Source: Streptomyces exfoliatus
GTDB taxonomy: Bacteria > Actinomycetota > Actinomycetes > Streptomycetales > Streptomycetaceae
Direction: 5' to 3'
Assembly: GCF_000725545.1 (NCBI RefSeq)
Contig: NZ_JNZP01000012.1
Coordinates: 62,001 to 126,000 of the forward strand
Length of the DNA stretch: 64,000 nucleotides
Shown here: piece by piece, positions 17,755 to 26,836 of the stretch
How positions within the stretch are numbered: the stretch's first letter is position 1
Layout of the letters: the number at the start of each line of letters is the position of its first letter
Translations under genes and position numbers: made by a program
Notes under the pieces: generated by a model
Databases searched by the model: none
Told to the model about the DNA's origin: nothing
What the model saw: only the letters and a program-made list of their open reading frames with translations

Positions 17755-18516
17755 GTGAGCAACAAAGCTGTACGACAAGGGCGTTACGGCGTCGATGGTC
17801 CGGGCTGGCTGCTTGCCCTCGGCGGCGGGGTCGTGGCACCGCTGGCGGCGGTCGCCGCGGGCGCGCCCCGCTGGCTGCTGCGGGTCGCGCCCGTGGTGGC
17901 GGTTCCGGCGGGGCTGTACCTGCACGCGACCGTACGGGGCAAGTTCCTCGTGTGGGAGGAGCAGTTGGACGCGCTCGACCTGCGCGGCGACGAGCGGGTA
18001 CTGGACCTGGGCTGCGGGCGCGGAGCGGTCCTCACCGCGGTGGCGGACCGGGTGCCTAAGGGCCATGTCACCGGGGTCGACATCTGGCGCTCGGTCGACC
18101 AGTCGGGCAATGACGAACGGACCACCACCGCGAACGCCGAGCGTGCCCAGGTCGCCGACCGGGTCGACCTGGTCACCGCGGACATGAGGCGGATCCCGCT
18201 CGCCGACGACACGTTCGACCTCGTGGTGTCCAGCATGGCGATCCACAACATCGGCGGTACGCGGGGGCGCGAGGAGGCCGTCCGCGAGGCGTACCGGGTC
18301 CTCAGGCCGGGCGGTCGGCTGCTCATCGCCGACATCTTCCACGCCCGCCGCTACCGGGAGATCCTGCGCGCGGCGGGTGCCGTCGGCGTGACGTGCACGG
18401 ATGCGGGCCCCCGGATGTGGTGGAGCGGCCCGTGGGTCCGGACCCTGCTTGTGAGCGCGGAGAAGCCGGCCGCCCCGGACGGCGACGGCGACCTGGAAGA
18501 GGAGCGCCGGTCATGA
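17755..18516 (+). CDS. membrane-anchored class I SAM-dependent methyltransferase
   Basis: About 253 residues. Residues ~10-60 hold two hydrophobic segments (WLLALGGGVVAPLAAVAAG and LLRVAPVVAVPAGLYLHA), then comes a standard methyltransferase core: VLDLGCGRGAVLTAV (motif I), GVDIW, and MRRIPLADDTFDLVVSSMAIHNI. I chose GTG 17755 because AAGGA lies 9 bp upstream; ATG 17731 is also possible but has no visible ribosome binding site. The TGA overlaps the ATG of the NRPS gene (ATGA), so the two are coupled. This makes tailoring of the assembly-line product at the membrane plausible, though the substrate is unknown. No GlnR-, SARP- or TTA-type control was seen inside the gene. Confidence 0.82.
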   Translation: MSNKAVRQGRYGVDGPGWLLALGGGVVAPLAAVAAGAPRWLLRVAPVVAVPAGLYLHATVRGKFLVWEEQLDALDLRGDERVLDLGCGRGAVLTAVADRVPKGHVTGVDIWRSVDQSGNDERTTTANAERAQVADRVDLVTADMRRIPLADDTFDLVVSSMAIHNIGGTRGREEAVREAYRVLRPGGRLLIADIFHARRYREILRAAGAVGVTCTDAGPRMWWSGPWVRTLLVSAEKPAAPDGDGDLEEERRS

Positions 18517-21500
18517 GCGTGTCCACCCCCTTCCCGCAGGTGAACGGCGTGCGGCCGAGCAGCCTCGTCGACCTGCTGCGGTCGCGGGCCGCCCGGCAGC
18601 CCGACCGGCTCGCCCACCTCCACCTCGACAGCCACGGCCAGGAGGAGTCCCGGCTCACCTACGCCGGACTCGACCGGCGCGCACGGGAGGTGGCGGCGAC
18701 CCTGCAGGCGGAGACCAAGACCGGCGACCGGGTGCTCATCCTGCTCCCGCCGGGCGCGGACTACGTGAGCGCGTACTTCGGCTGCCTGTACGCGGGGACG
18801 GTCGCCGTCCCCTGCTATCCGCCGCACTCCCGCAACCTCCCCCGGCTCCTCGCCGTCGCCGCGGACGCGGCTCCGACCGCGGCGCTGACCGGTGACCGTG
18901 TCCCGGCCGCCGTCCGCGAGCGGCTCCTCGACGCACCCGAGCTCGCGGCCGTCACCTGGCTGCCGACCGGGGCGCTCACCGCCGACGCCGGGCAGTGGGC
19001 CGATCCGCTCGTCGGCACCGACACCCTCGCGTTCCTGCAGTACACCTCGGGCAGCACCGCCGCGCCGAAGGGCGTGATGGTCTCGCACGGCAATCTGCTG
19101 CACAACTCCTTCCAGATCCAGCGGCGTTCGCGGACCACGGAGGACTCGGTCGGCGTCAGCTGGCTGCCGCCGTACCACGACATGGGGCTCATCGGCGGCA
19201 TCCTGCAGCCGCTCACCGCCGGGTGCCCCGGGATCCTGATGGCGCCGGGCACCTTCGTCCTCGACCCGGTCCAGTGGCTGCGCGCGATCTCCGCCTACGG
19301 TGCGACGGTCTCCCCGTCCCCGCCGTTCGCGCTCGACCTCTGTGTCGAGCGGATCGACCCCGCCGGCCACGACACCCCGCTGGACCTGAGCACCCTGGAG
19401 ACGATCGTCGTCGGCGCGGAACCCGTACGGGCCGCGACCCTCGACCGCTTCGCCGCCCGCTTCGCCCCCTGGGGGCTGCGCCGGGAGGTGCTGCGGCCCA
19501 GCTACGGCCTCGCCGAGAGCACCCTGATGGTGTCCTGCGGGGAGCACCTCACCCGCTCGACCGCCGTCACGGTCGACACCGCGGCCTTGGAGGCGCACCG
19601 CGTCGTGCCCGGCGACGCCGACGCGGGGCCCGGCCGGAGCCGCGAGGTCGTGGGCTGCGGCTCCGCCGTCGACGGACAGCGGCTGCTCGTCGTCGATCCG
19701 GCGACCGCCGCCGTCTGCGGCCCCGACCGCGTCGGTGAGATCTGGGTGGGCGGCCCGAACGTCGCCCAGGGGTACTGGGGGCGGCCGGACGAGAGCGAGG
19801 CGGCCTTCGAGGCGGAGCTCGCCAGCGGGGAAGGACCCTTTCTGCGGACCGGTGACCTGGGGTTCCTCCGCGACGGCGAGCTGTTCGTCACCGGCCGCAG
19901 CAAGGACCTGATCATCGTCCGGGGCCGCAACCTCTACCCGCAGGACATCGAGCGCTGTGCGGAGCGGGGTCATCCGGCCCTGCAGGCCAACTCCTCGGCC
20001 GCCGTGGCCGTCGACGACGGCGGGGCGGAGCGGTTGGTACTCGTCGCCGAGGTCCGGCGCGGGGCGGAGCTTCCGCCCGTGGCCGAGGTCGCACGGCAGC
20101 TCGGCCGGGCCGTCGCCTCGGAGTTCGACGTACGGCTCCACCGGCTGGTCCTCGTCCGGGCCGGCACCGTTCCCAAGACCTCCAGCGGCAAGATCCGGCG
20201 CCGAGCCACCCTGCGGGCCCTCCTCGACGGCACGCTCACCGTCATCGGCGACTGGACGGCCGGTACGGACAGCGCCCAGGCAGCGCCGGCCGGCGGCCCC
20301 GGCAGCGGCGCCGTCGAGGCCTATCTCGGCGCCCTGGTGACGACGCTGGTCCCGGACCGCCCGGACGCCCTGCACCGGGAGCGCCCGCTGCTCGACCTGG
20401 GCATGGACTCCCTGACCATGCTCCGGCTCGCCGGCCGGATCGAACGCGACCTGGGTGTGGACGTCTCCGACGCCGTCTTCGACGGCGATCCGACCGTCGC
20501 CACACTCGCGGCCGTGATCGTCGAGCGGCGCCCGTCGGGACTCCCGCTCACCGACGAGGGCCTGCTGCTTCCGGTAGAGGTCCCCGCCGGTGGTCCGACG
20601 CCTTTCACCGACGCGACCGGTCCCGGCTCCACCGCCACCACGAGCACGACGACCGGTCCCCCCTCGACGGCCGCCGGACCCACCGCCCCCCATGCGCCCT
20701 TCCCGCAGACCGACACCCAGCAGGCCTACTCCCTCGGCCGCACGGGCGCCTTCGAGCTGGGGAACGTCTCCACCCACGTGTACCTCGAGTTCGACGCACC
20801 CGGGCTCGACCTGGCCCGGTTCGAACACGCCTGGCGGCGCGTGATCGACCGGCACGAGATGCTGCGTGCCGTCATGGTGCCCGCCACCAACGAGCAGCGG
20901 ATCCTCCCCGACGTACCCCTGTACGAGATCCGGGTGACCGATCTGCGCGGCCGTGACCGGCAGGAGGCCGAGGCGGAGCTGGCTGCCGTGCGGGAGCGAC
21001 TGTCGCACGAGGTGCGCCCGGCCGACGAGTGGCCGCTGTTCGAGGTCGCCGCGACCCGGCTCGACGACGGCCTGCGCGTCCACCTCAGCGTGGACTCGCT
21101 GATCGCGGACTTCTCCTCCGGCCGCGTCCTGTTCGACGACCTGTCCCGCTTCTACGCCGAGCCGCACGCCCAGCCGCCGCCGCCCGAGAGGTCCTTCCGC
21201 GACCACGTACGGGCCGAGGCGGACCGCCGCGACACCGCCGCGTACCGGCGCTCGCGCGACTACTGGTGGAGCAGGCTGCCCCAGCTGCCCCCGGCTCCCC
21301 AGCTGCCCGCCGCCGCCCGCGCCGGGTCGATCGACCGGCCGCGGTTCACCCGGCGCGAGACCACCCTGCCCTCCGAGCTGTGGCAGGACCTCAAGGAGCG
21401 GGCGCGCCGGGCAGGGCTGACCCCGACCGGGCTGCTGCTCGCCGCGTACGCCGAGGTCCTGGCCACCTGGAGCACCAGCCGGCACTTCACGCTCAACGTG

Positions 21501-24500
21501 CCGCGCCTCACCCGGCCCGTGCAGGACCCCGCGTACCACGAGGTGATCGGCCAGTTCGCGTCCTTCAACCTCCTCGAGGTCGACTTCCGTACCGGTGCCG
21601 GCTTCCTGGACCGGGCGCGTGGGCTCCAGCGGCGGCTGCGGTCCGACCTGCGGCACCAGGACGTGAGCGGCGTCGAGGTGCTCCGGGAGCTGATGCGGCT
21701 CCAGGGCGGGTTCGACCAGGCGCTCATGCCGGTGGTGATGACCAGCAACCTGGCCTTCGCCACGGCGGGGAAGACTCCCCTCGAAACGCTGCTGTCCCCG
21801 GTGTTCGCCGTCTCGCAGACCCCGCAGGTGTCCCTCGACGAGCAGGTGCGGGAGGTGGAGGGCGCGCTGCTGCTGAACTGGGACTCGGTCGACGAGCTGT
21901 TCCCCTCCGGTCTCGTCGACGACATGTTCGCCGCCCACACGGAGCTGCTGCACCGGCTCGCGACCGACGAGGACACCTGGTCGCGCGAGACGCCGATCGC
22001 CCTGCCGGCAGCGCAGGCGGAACGGCGCGCGGCGGGCACGGGCCCGACCCGTACGGTTCCGGACGTCCAGGTGCAGCACCTGTTCGAGCGGCAGGTGGCG
22101 GTCCGGCCCGACGCCCCCGCCGTCATCGCCCCGGACCGGACCCTGACCTACGCCCAGCTCGACACCGCCGCCCGGCAGGTGGCCCGCTGGCTGCGCGCAC
22201 ACGGCGCCGGGCCAGGACAGCTGGTCGCCGTCGTCATGGACAAGGGCTGGGAGCAGGCCGTCGCCGCCTACGCGGTGCTGTTCTCGGGCGCCGCGTACCT
22301 GCCGATCGACCCCGAGCTGCCAGGGCCGCGGATCCGCCATCTGCTCGACAAGGGCGAGGTCGGGCTCGTCCTCACGCGGTCACGGCTCGACGACACCCTG
22401 GACTGGCCCGCCGGACCGCTGCGGCTGTGCCTGGACCGGCCGCTGCCCGCCGACACCGACACTCCGCTGCCCTCGGACGGCAGCCCGGCCGACCTCGCGT
22501 ACACGATGTTCACCTCCGGTTCGACGGGCGAGCCGAAGGGGGTGATGGTCAACCACCGGGCCGTCGTCAACTGCCTGCTGGAGACCGTCGAGACGTTCCG
22601 GATCACGGAGGACGACCGCTGCCTCGCGGTGACCGCGCTCCACCACGACCTGTCGGTCTTCGACCTCTTCGGCGTGCTCGCCGCGGGCGGCGCGCTGGTC
22701 GTGCCCGCCGCCGCCGACCGCCGCGATCCGGCGCACGGGGCGGAGCTGATCGCCGCGCACCGGGTCACGGTGTGGAACTCGGTGCCCGCGATGATGGAGA
22801 TGCTCCTGGAGAGCGCCGGCGAGGACGGCCGGCTCGGCTCGCTCAGACTGGCCCTGCTCGGCGGCGACTGGATCCCCCTGGCCGTACCGCGCCGCCTCGC
22901 GGACTCGGCGCCCGGTATCGAGGTGGTCTCCGTCGGCGGTCCGACCGAGACGACCGTGTGGAGCATCTGGTACCGCGTCGCCGAGGTCGATCCGGCCTGG
23001 CGGAGCGTCCCGTACGGCACGCCCCTCGCCAACGTCCGCTACCGCGTGCTCGACGAGCGGCTGCGCGAGTGCCCGGAGTGGGTGACCGGCGAGATGTACG
23101 TCTCCGGTGCGTGTCTGGCCGACGGCTACTGGCGCGACCCCGAGCGCACGGACGCCGTGTTCACCGCGCATCCCGAAACCGGGGAGCGGATGTACCGCAC
23201 CGGGGACCTGGGAAGGTGGCGGCCGGACGGCACCATCGAGTTCATGGGCCGGGCCGACTTCCAGGTGAAGATCCGCGGCCAGCGCGTCGAACTCGGCGAG
23301 ATCGAGGCGACGTTGCTCGCGCACCCCGCCGTCGCCTCGGCCGTCGTCACCGCCACCGGCCGCGCCGACCGGCCCGGCCACGACGGTCTGGTCGCCTACG
23401 TCGTCCCCGAGCCGGACTCCGGCGCCGCTCGACGGGACGCGGCCGACGCGGAGAAGGCGCGGCGCAGCGGCGTGACCGTGCTCGACCCTGTGGCCCGGGC
23501 CGCGTTCAAACTCGCCCGGCACGGCCTGCGCCGGGAACCCGACCGGCCCCGGGTCGTCCTCCCGCCGGTCCGGGAGGAGCCGTCACGACGGCGCAGCGAA
23601 CGGGCCTTCCTCGCCGGGCCGATCGACCTCGCCGAACTGGCGGGCTGCCTGGGCGTCCTGCGGCAGGACGAGGTGGACGGCCTCGCCAGGTGCCGCTACC
23701 CGTCGGGCGGCGGCCTCTACCCGGTCCAGACGTACCTGTACGTGAAGGCCGGTGCCGTCTCCGGCCTGCCGGGAGGCACGTACTACCTCGACCCGCGGGA
23801 CAACGCCCTGGTCACCCTCCACGAGGGCGCGACCGTCGAGGCCGCGGTCCATGCCGCGCACAACCGCGCCGTCTTCGACGCCGCCGGATTCAGCCTGTTC
23901 CTCGTCGCCGATCTCGACGCGATCGAGCCCTTGTACGGCTCGCTCGCCCGTGACCTGTGTCTGGTGGAGGCCGGGTACATGGGGCAGCTCCTGATGGAAC
24001 GCGCCACGGACGGCGACATCGGTCTCTGTCCGGTCGGCGCGCTCGACTTCGACCCAGTCAGGCCGCTCCTCGCGCTGGGCGAGAACCACGTGCTCGCGCA
24101 CTCGATGCTCGGTGGCCGGGTGGACCGTGGCGCAGGCGCCCGGCCCACCGAGGCGACCGGGCCTGCGACGCCTGACGGGCCGCTCACCGAGCGGCTCAGG
24201 GGATGGCTCGGCGACCGGCTGCCCGCGCACATGGTCCCCGACCACGTGCTGAGCCTGGACCGCTGGCCGTTGAGCGCCAACGGCAAGATCGACCGGAGGG
24301 CCCTGCCGGCCCCCAGGGAGGACGGGGAAGCCGCCGGGTTCGTCGCGCCGCGCACACCGACGGAGGAACGGCTCGCCGCCCTCTGGTGCGAGGTCCTCGG
24401 CCTGTCCCGGGTGGGCGTCCACGACAACTTCTTCGAGCTCGGCGGGAACTCGCTGGCCGCAACCCGACTGGTCGCCCGGCTGCGCGACCGGTTCCAGGCC

Positions 24501-24641
24501 GCGATCAGCCTCCGGGAGGTGTTCACCTCGCGCACGGTCGCGGAACTGGCGGTCACGGTCGACCGGCTCCGGGAGGAGACGAACGAGGAGCGGGGGACGA
24601 GTGGGGCAGGCCGGGTGAGCGGGGCGAGCACCAGGGACTGA
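18513..24641 (+). CDS. FAAL-ACP-Cy-A(Ox)-PCP hybrid assembly-line protein (acyl-thiazole synthetase)
   Basis: A 2042-residue enzyme with these domains in order. A fatty-acyl-AMP ligase (~1-590; YTSGSTAAPKG near 177, WLPPYHDMGLIGG) activates a carboxylic acid. A carrier protein (LLDLGMDSLTML, Ser633) accepts it. A heterocyclisation domain (~725-1170) starts FPQTDTQQAYSLGR and has the diagnostic D861-SLIA-D866. An adenylation domain (~1185-1640 plus the A10 motif NGKIDRRAL near 1923) has pocket residues I read as D-L-F-N-L-G-V-V-W, closest to cysteine codes such as DLYNLSLIW. A nitroreductase-like FMN oxidase (~1650-1870; RYPSGGGLYPVQTY) is inserted before A10, as in EpoB. A final carrier (FFELGGNSLAATR, Ser1980) closes the protein. 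Predicted product: an acyl-thiazole carboxylate held as a thioester. No thioesterase or reductase domain follows. The ATG overlaps the methyltransferase stop. Confidence 0.9.
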   Translation: MSVSTPFPQVNGVRPSSLVDLLRSRAARQPDRLAHLHLDSHGQEESRLTYAGLDRRAREVAATLQAETKTGDRVLILLPPGADYVSAYFGCLYAGTVAVPCYPPHSRNLPRLLAVAADAAPTAALTGDRVPAAVRERLLDAPELAAVTWLPTGALTADAGQWADPLVGTDTLAFLQYTSGSTAAPKGVMVSHGNLLHNSFQIQRRSRTTEDSVGVSWLPPYHDMGLIGGILQPLTAGCPGILMAPGTFVLDPVQWLRAISAYGATVSPSPPFALDLCVERIDPAGHDTPLDLSTLETIVVGAEPVRAATLDRFAARFAPWGLRREVLRPSYGLAESTLMVSCGEHLTRSTAVTVDTAALEAHRVVPGDADAGPGRSREVVGCGSAVDGQRLLVVDPATAAVCGPDRVGEIWVGGPNVAQGYWGRPDESEAAFEAELASGEGPFLRTGDLGFLRDGELFVTGRSKDLIIVRGRNLYPQDIERCAERGHPALQANSSAAVAVDDGGAERLVLVAEVRRGAELPPVAEVARQLGRAVASEFDVRLHRLVLVRAGTVPKTSSGKIRRRATLRALLDGTLTVIGDWTAGTDSAQAAPAGGPGSGAVEAYLGALVTTLVPDRPDALHRERPLLDLGMDSLTMLRLAGRIERDLGVDVSDAVFDGDPTVATLAAVIVERRPSGLPLTDEGLLLPVEVPAGGPTPFTDATGPGSTATTSTTTGPPSTAAGPTAPHAPFPQTDTQQAYSLGRTGAFELGNVSTHVYLEFDAPGLDLARFEHAWRRVIDRHEMLRAVMVPATNEQRILPDVPLYEIRVTDLRGRDRQEAEAELAAVRERLSHEVRPADEWPLFEVAATRLDDGLRVHLSVDSLIADFSSGRVLFDDLSRFYAEPHAQPPPPERSFRDHVRAEADRRDTAAYRRSRDYWWSRLPQLPPAPQLPAAARAGSIDRPRFTRRETTLPSELWQDLKERARRAGLTPTGLLLAAYAEVLATWSTSRHFTLNVPRLTRPVQDPAYHEVIGQFASFNLLEVDFRTGAGFLDRARGLQRRLRSDLRHQDVSGVEVLRELMRLQGGFDQALMPVVMTSNLAFATAGKTPLETLLSPVFAVSQTPQVSLDEQVREVEGALLLNWDSVDELFPSGLVDDMFAAHTELLHRLATDEDTWSRETPIALPAAQAERRAAGTGPTRTVPDVQVQHLFERQVAVRPDAPAVIAPDRTLTYAQLDTAARQVARWLRAHGAGPGQLVAVVMDKGWEQAVAAYAVLFSGAAYLPIDPELPGPRIRHLLDKGEVGLVLTRSRLDDTLDWPAGPLRLCLDRPLPADTDTPLPSDGSPADLAYTMFTSGSTGEPKGVMVNHRAVVNCLLETVETFRITEDDRCLAVTALHHDLSVFDLFGVLAAGGALVVPAAADRRDPAHGAELIAAHRVTVWNSVPAMMEMLLESAGEDGRLGSLRLALLGGDWIPLAVPRRLADSAPGIEVVSVGGPTETTVWSIWYRVAEVDPAWRSVPYGTPLANVRYRVLDERLRECPEWVTGEMYVSGACLADGYWRDPERTDAVFTAHPETGERMYRTGDLGRWRPDGTIEFMGRADFQVKIRGQRVELGEIEATLLAHPAVASAVVTATGRADRPGHDGLVAYVVPEPDSGAARRDAADAEKARRSGVTVLDPVARAAFKLARHGLRREPDRPRVVLPPVREEPSRRRSERAFLAGPIDLAELAGCLGVLRQDEVDGLARCRYPSGGGLYPVQTYLYVKAGAVSGLPGGTYYLDPRDNALVTLHEGATVEAAVHAAHNRAVFDAAGFSLFLVADLDAIEPLYGSLARDLCLVEAGYMGQLLMERATDGDIGLCPVGALDFDPVRPLLALGENHVLAHSMLGGRVDRGAGARPTEATGPATPDGPLTERLRGWLGDRLPAHMVPDHVLSLDRWPLSANGKIDRRALPAPREDGEAAGFVAPRTPTEERLAALWCEVLGLSRVGVHDNFFELGGNSLAATRLVARLRDRFQAAISLREVFTSRTVAELAVTVDRLREETNEERGTSGAGRVSGASTRD

Positions 24642-24653
24642 CCCGGCGGTCAA

Positions 24654-24695
24654 CCGCACCCCGGGCGGGCGTCCGACGTCCCGCCCGGGGTGCGG
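24654..24695 (+). terminator. strong hairpin terminator after the assembly-line gene
   Basis: A perfect 16-bp stem, CCGCACCCCGGGCGGG / CCCGCCCGGGGTGCGG, with a 10-nt loop starts 13 bp after the stop. It probably marks the 3' end of the thioesterase-methyltransferase-assembly-line operon and the right border of the specialised-metabolism region. Confidence 0.85.
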
Positions 24696-24754
24696 TACCG
24701 GGCCGTCGATAAATGCGTCGACATCGGTCGCGGTGATCGGGGAGGCTTCGCGCG

Positions 24755-25261
24755 ATGACCAGAATCGATGACACACCGCCCGCGTGGGACGAGCGCACCC
24801 AGCTCACCACGTTCCTCGACTACGCACGCGACACCGCCCGCGTGAAGTGCGAGGGCGTCTCCGCGGAGAACGCCCGCAAGGCGGTCCTGCCGGGCTCGCC
24901 CCTGATGACCATGAGCGGATTGATCAACCACCTCCGCTGGGTCGAGTACTACTGGTTCCAGGTGGTCTTCCTCGGCGAGGAGGACGAGGGCCCCTGGACC
25001 GAGGAGGACCCCGACCGCGAGATGCGCGTCGCCGTCGACTTCCCGCTCACACAGCTGCTCGACGAGTACGCGGAACAGAGCGCCCGCTACCGCGAACTCG
25101 TCGCCGGGAACGGCCTGGACACGAAGGCCAAGAGGGCCGGCCGCGAGGGCCGCCACGTCGACCTGCGCTGGATCCTCCTCCACCTCACCGAGGAGACGGC
25201 CCGCCACAACGGCCACCTGGACATCCTCCGGGAGATGCTGGACGGCACGACCGGCGACTGA
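24755..25261 (+). CDS. DinB-family (DUF664) protein
   Basis: A 168-residue four-helix-bundle protein of the DinB/DUF664 type common in Streptomyces. It starts with the typical DERTQLTTFLDYARDTARVKCEGVS and has the conserved metal-site histidines in INHLRWVEYYW and near the C-terminus LTEETARHNGHLDILREMLDG. Family members bind a divalent metal, and some act as mycothiol- or bacillithiol-dependent transferases; the role here is unknown. The ATG has GGAGG 10 bp upstream. It is an independent gene between two hairpins and is probably outside the biosynthetic cluster. Confidence 0.88.
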   Translation: MTRIDDTPPAWDERTQLTTFLDYARDTARVKCEGVSAENARKAVLPGSPLMTMSGLINHLRWVEYYWFQVVFLGEEDEGPWTEEDPDREMRVAVDFPLTQLLDEYAEQSARYRELVAGNGLDTKAKRAGREGRHVDLRWILLHLTEETARHNGHLDILREMLDGTTGD

Positions 25262-25292
25262 GAGCGTCCCGCCGGACTCGTCGGCGGTTGTC

Positions 25293-25322
25293 ACACGGCC
25301 GGCCTTTCGAGGCCGGCCGTGT
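25293..25322 (+). terminator. hairpin terminator after the DinB gene
   Basis: A perfect 12-bp stem, ACACGGCCGGCC / GGCCGGCCGTGT, with loop TTTCGA, 31 bp past the stop. Confidence 0.8.
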
Positions 25323-25585
25323 CGGCTCCATCGGCCCCCTCACCGAACCGGAACCGGAACCCCAAGGCGTGCAGGAGCGCGAGGACCAGGTCCTCCCGGA
25401 GAACCCCATGGCGGGGAACCATGGCGTCGACCACCGACACCTCGCCGCCCTTCGAACACCGCCCCGAACCTCCAGATCTGGGGCGCCCCACGAACGCGAC
25501 GTCACGCTCCCTGCACCGACGCGCACCGCGATGTCCTAGTGTGTCCCGCGATCACCGAACGTACGACCACACACGGGGCGACCAC
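25323..25585. other. intergenic stretch with a possible - strand gene remnant
   Basis: Together with the preceding hairpin this is a 324-bp interval with no confident gene. On the - strand about 50 codons read as plausible protein, including VVDAMVPRHGVLREDLVLAL and HALGFRF, ending near 25291. There is no convincing start or ribosome binding site, and the segment overlaps the hairpin. It may be the tail of a decayed gene or chance. The right part should carry the promoter of the gene at 25586. Confidence 0.3.
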
Positions 25586-26254
25586 ATGACCATTCACCGT
25601 CCGGGACTGCCGGATGACCTTCCGTCCGGCGAGGCTCTGTGGGCGCGTTGGGCGCTGCTCGCCGCCGTCTCGGCGACCACCGAGGAGGAGCAGCGCAAGA
25701 GCGGGTACCGGACCGGGCGTTGGGTCGACGGTTCGGGGCTGCACTACGACGACAGCGGCTGCACGTGGTGGACCATGTCCCGGATGGGCGAGGGCCGGTT
25801 CGTGCTGTACGGCGAGGACGAGTCGAGCGGTGTGAAGTGGCACGAGACGCCGATCGACATGCTGGCGGGCGGTCCCGACTGGCTTCCGTACGACGAGCTG
25901 CGTGACCGGCTCGAAGGGTACGAGCTGGGCTGCGTCTACTGGTACGAGAACGGGGCCTGGGCCCGCGCGCCGTACCCGGACGACCTCCACGACGACGGTC
26001 TCGACTGCGGCATGAGCGGCTTCGTCGACCGGGGCAGGGTCCTGGGGGAGCTGTCGGAGTACGTCGACGGCACGGTGGACGGGCCGAGCGCGGACGCCCT
26101 GCTCGCCGACGCGGAGGCGCACCGGCTGGACCCGGCGCTGCTGCTGGGGCGGTTGTGCTCCACCGATCCCGACGACGAGCCGCTGGACCCGCCGGCCGTC
26201 GCGCGGGCCCTGGCCCTCGCGGGCCTCACAGGGCCCGGCGTGTCCGTGTCGTAG
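25586..26254 (+). CDS. uncharacterised Streptomyces protein
   Basis: A 222-residue acidic cytoplasmic protein that I cannot assign to a family. It is rich in Trp and Tyr (GCTWWTMSRMGEGRFVLYGEDE, YELGCVYWYENGAWARAPYPDD), suggesting a compact beta-rich ligand-binding or immunity-like fold. The C-terminal ~60 residues look helical. No signal peptide or membrane segment is present. The ATG at 25586 is the only start giving the conserved-looking N-terminus; the preceding ~90 codons of open frame are low-complexity. It stands alone between intergenic regions and is convergent with the DUF4383 gene. Confidence 0.7.
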   Translation: MTIHRPGLPDDLPSGEALWARWALLAAVSATTEEEQRKSGYRTGRWVDGSGLHYDDSGCTWWTMSRMGEGRFVLYGEDESSGVKWHETPIDMLAGGPDWLPYDELRDRLEGYELGCVYWYENGAWARAPYPDDLHDDGLDCGMSGFVDRGRVLGELSEYVDGTVDGPSADALLADAEAHRLDPALLLGRLCSTDPDDEPLDPPAVARALALAGLTGPGVSVS

Positions 26255-26296
26255 CGGGGCGGCGATCCCCCGGACCCGGGCCGGGGGATCGTACCG

Positions 26297-26734
26297 TCAC
26301 CTGCGGCGTCGGCCGAGCAGGAGGCCGAGCACGACCATGCCCAGGCCCAGTGCCAGGTGCAGCCAGTTGTCCGCGGTGTTGACCGGTATGAAGTTGGCTC
26401 CGCTGTCCTGGTCGATGATCAGGCCGTACAGCCAGAGCACGAGGTACACCACGCCGCCTCCGATGAGGAAGCCCCGGGCTGTGGACGCGGCACGGGACAT
26501 CGCGATGCCCGCGATGCCGAAGAGCAGGTGCACGAGGTTGTGCAGGATCGACACCTGGAAGACCCCGAACAGCTCGGCCCCGGAGTGGTGCTCGGCGAAC
26601 TCCATGCTGTCGTAGTCCGTGGTGACACCGGGGATGAATCCCAGGACGCCCACCAGCAGGAAGACGGCCCCGACCACCAGTGCGGCCGATTGCACCGGAG
26701 TCCGCGCGAGCCCCGCACGGTGTGTCGTCATCAT
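26297..26734 (-). CDS. DUF4383 membrane protein
   Basis: A 145-residue integral membrane protein with four predicted TM helices (AALVVGAVFLLVGVLGFIPG; LHNLVHLLFGIAGIAM; FLIGGGVVYLVLWLYGLII; WLHLALGLGMVVLGLLLG). The motif HNLVHLLFG is typical of DUF4383 proteins, which are widespread in actinobacteria and often stress-induced. The function is unknown. The start at 26734 is preceded by AGGTGG; two ATG codons are adjacent. The C-terminus is the basic LGRRRR, so it probably faces the cytoplasm. Confidence 0.85.
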   Translation of the reverse strand: MMTTHRAGLARTPVQSAALVVGAVFLLVGVLGFIPGVTTDYDSMEFAEHHSGAELFGVFQVSILHNLVHLLFGIAGIAMSRAASTARGFLIGGGVVYLVLWLYGLIIDQDSGANFIPVNTADNWLHLALGLGMVVLGLLLGRRRR

Positions 26735-26836
26735 GATCGAACCACCTGTTCCTGATCGGGTTGCACACGTCGGCGACTTCCCCGGCGCACGCGCTTCATC
26801 CCTGGCAGGCACCTCCCCGTCGCCGTGCGGCCCGTA

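Noticed and set aside
18351..22340. 1329-codon open frame on the - strand opposite the assembly-line gene
   Set aside because: It has no recognisable domain, while the + strand has continuous FAAL, carrier and Cy motifs.
24300..24641. Terminal thioesterase or reductase domain on the assembly-line protein
   Set aside because: After the carrier domain only ~45 residues of low-complexity sequence remain; the release function must be separate.
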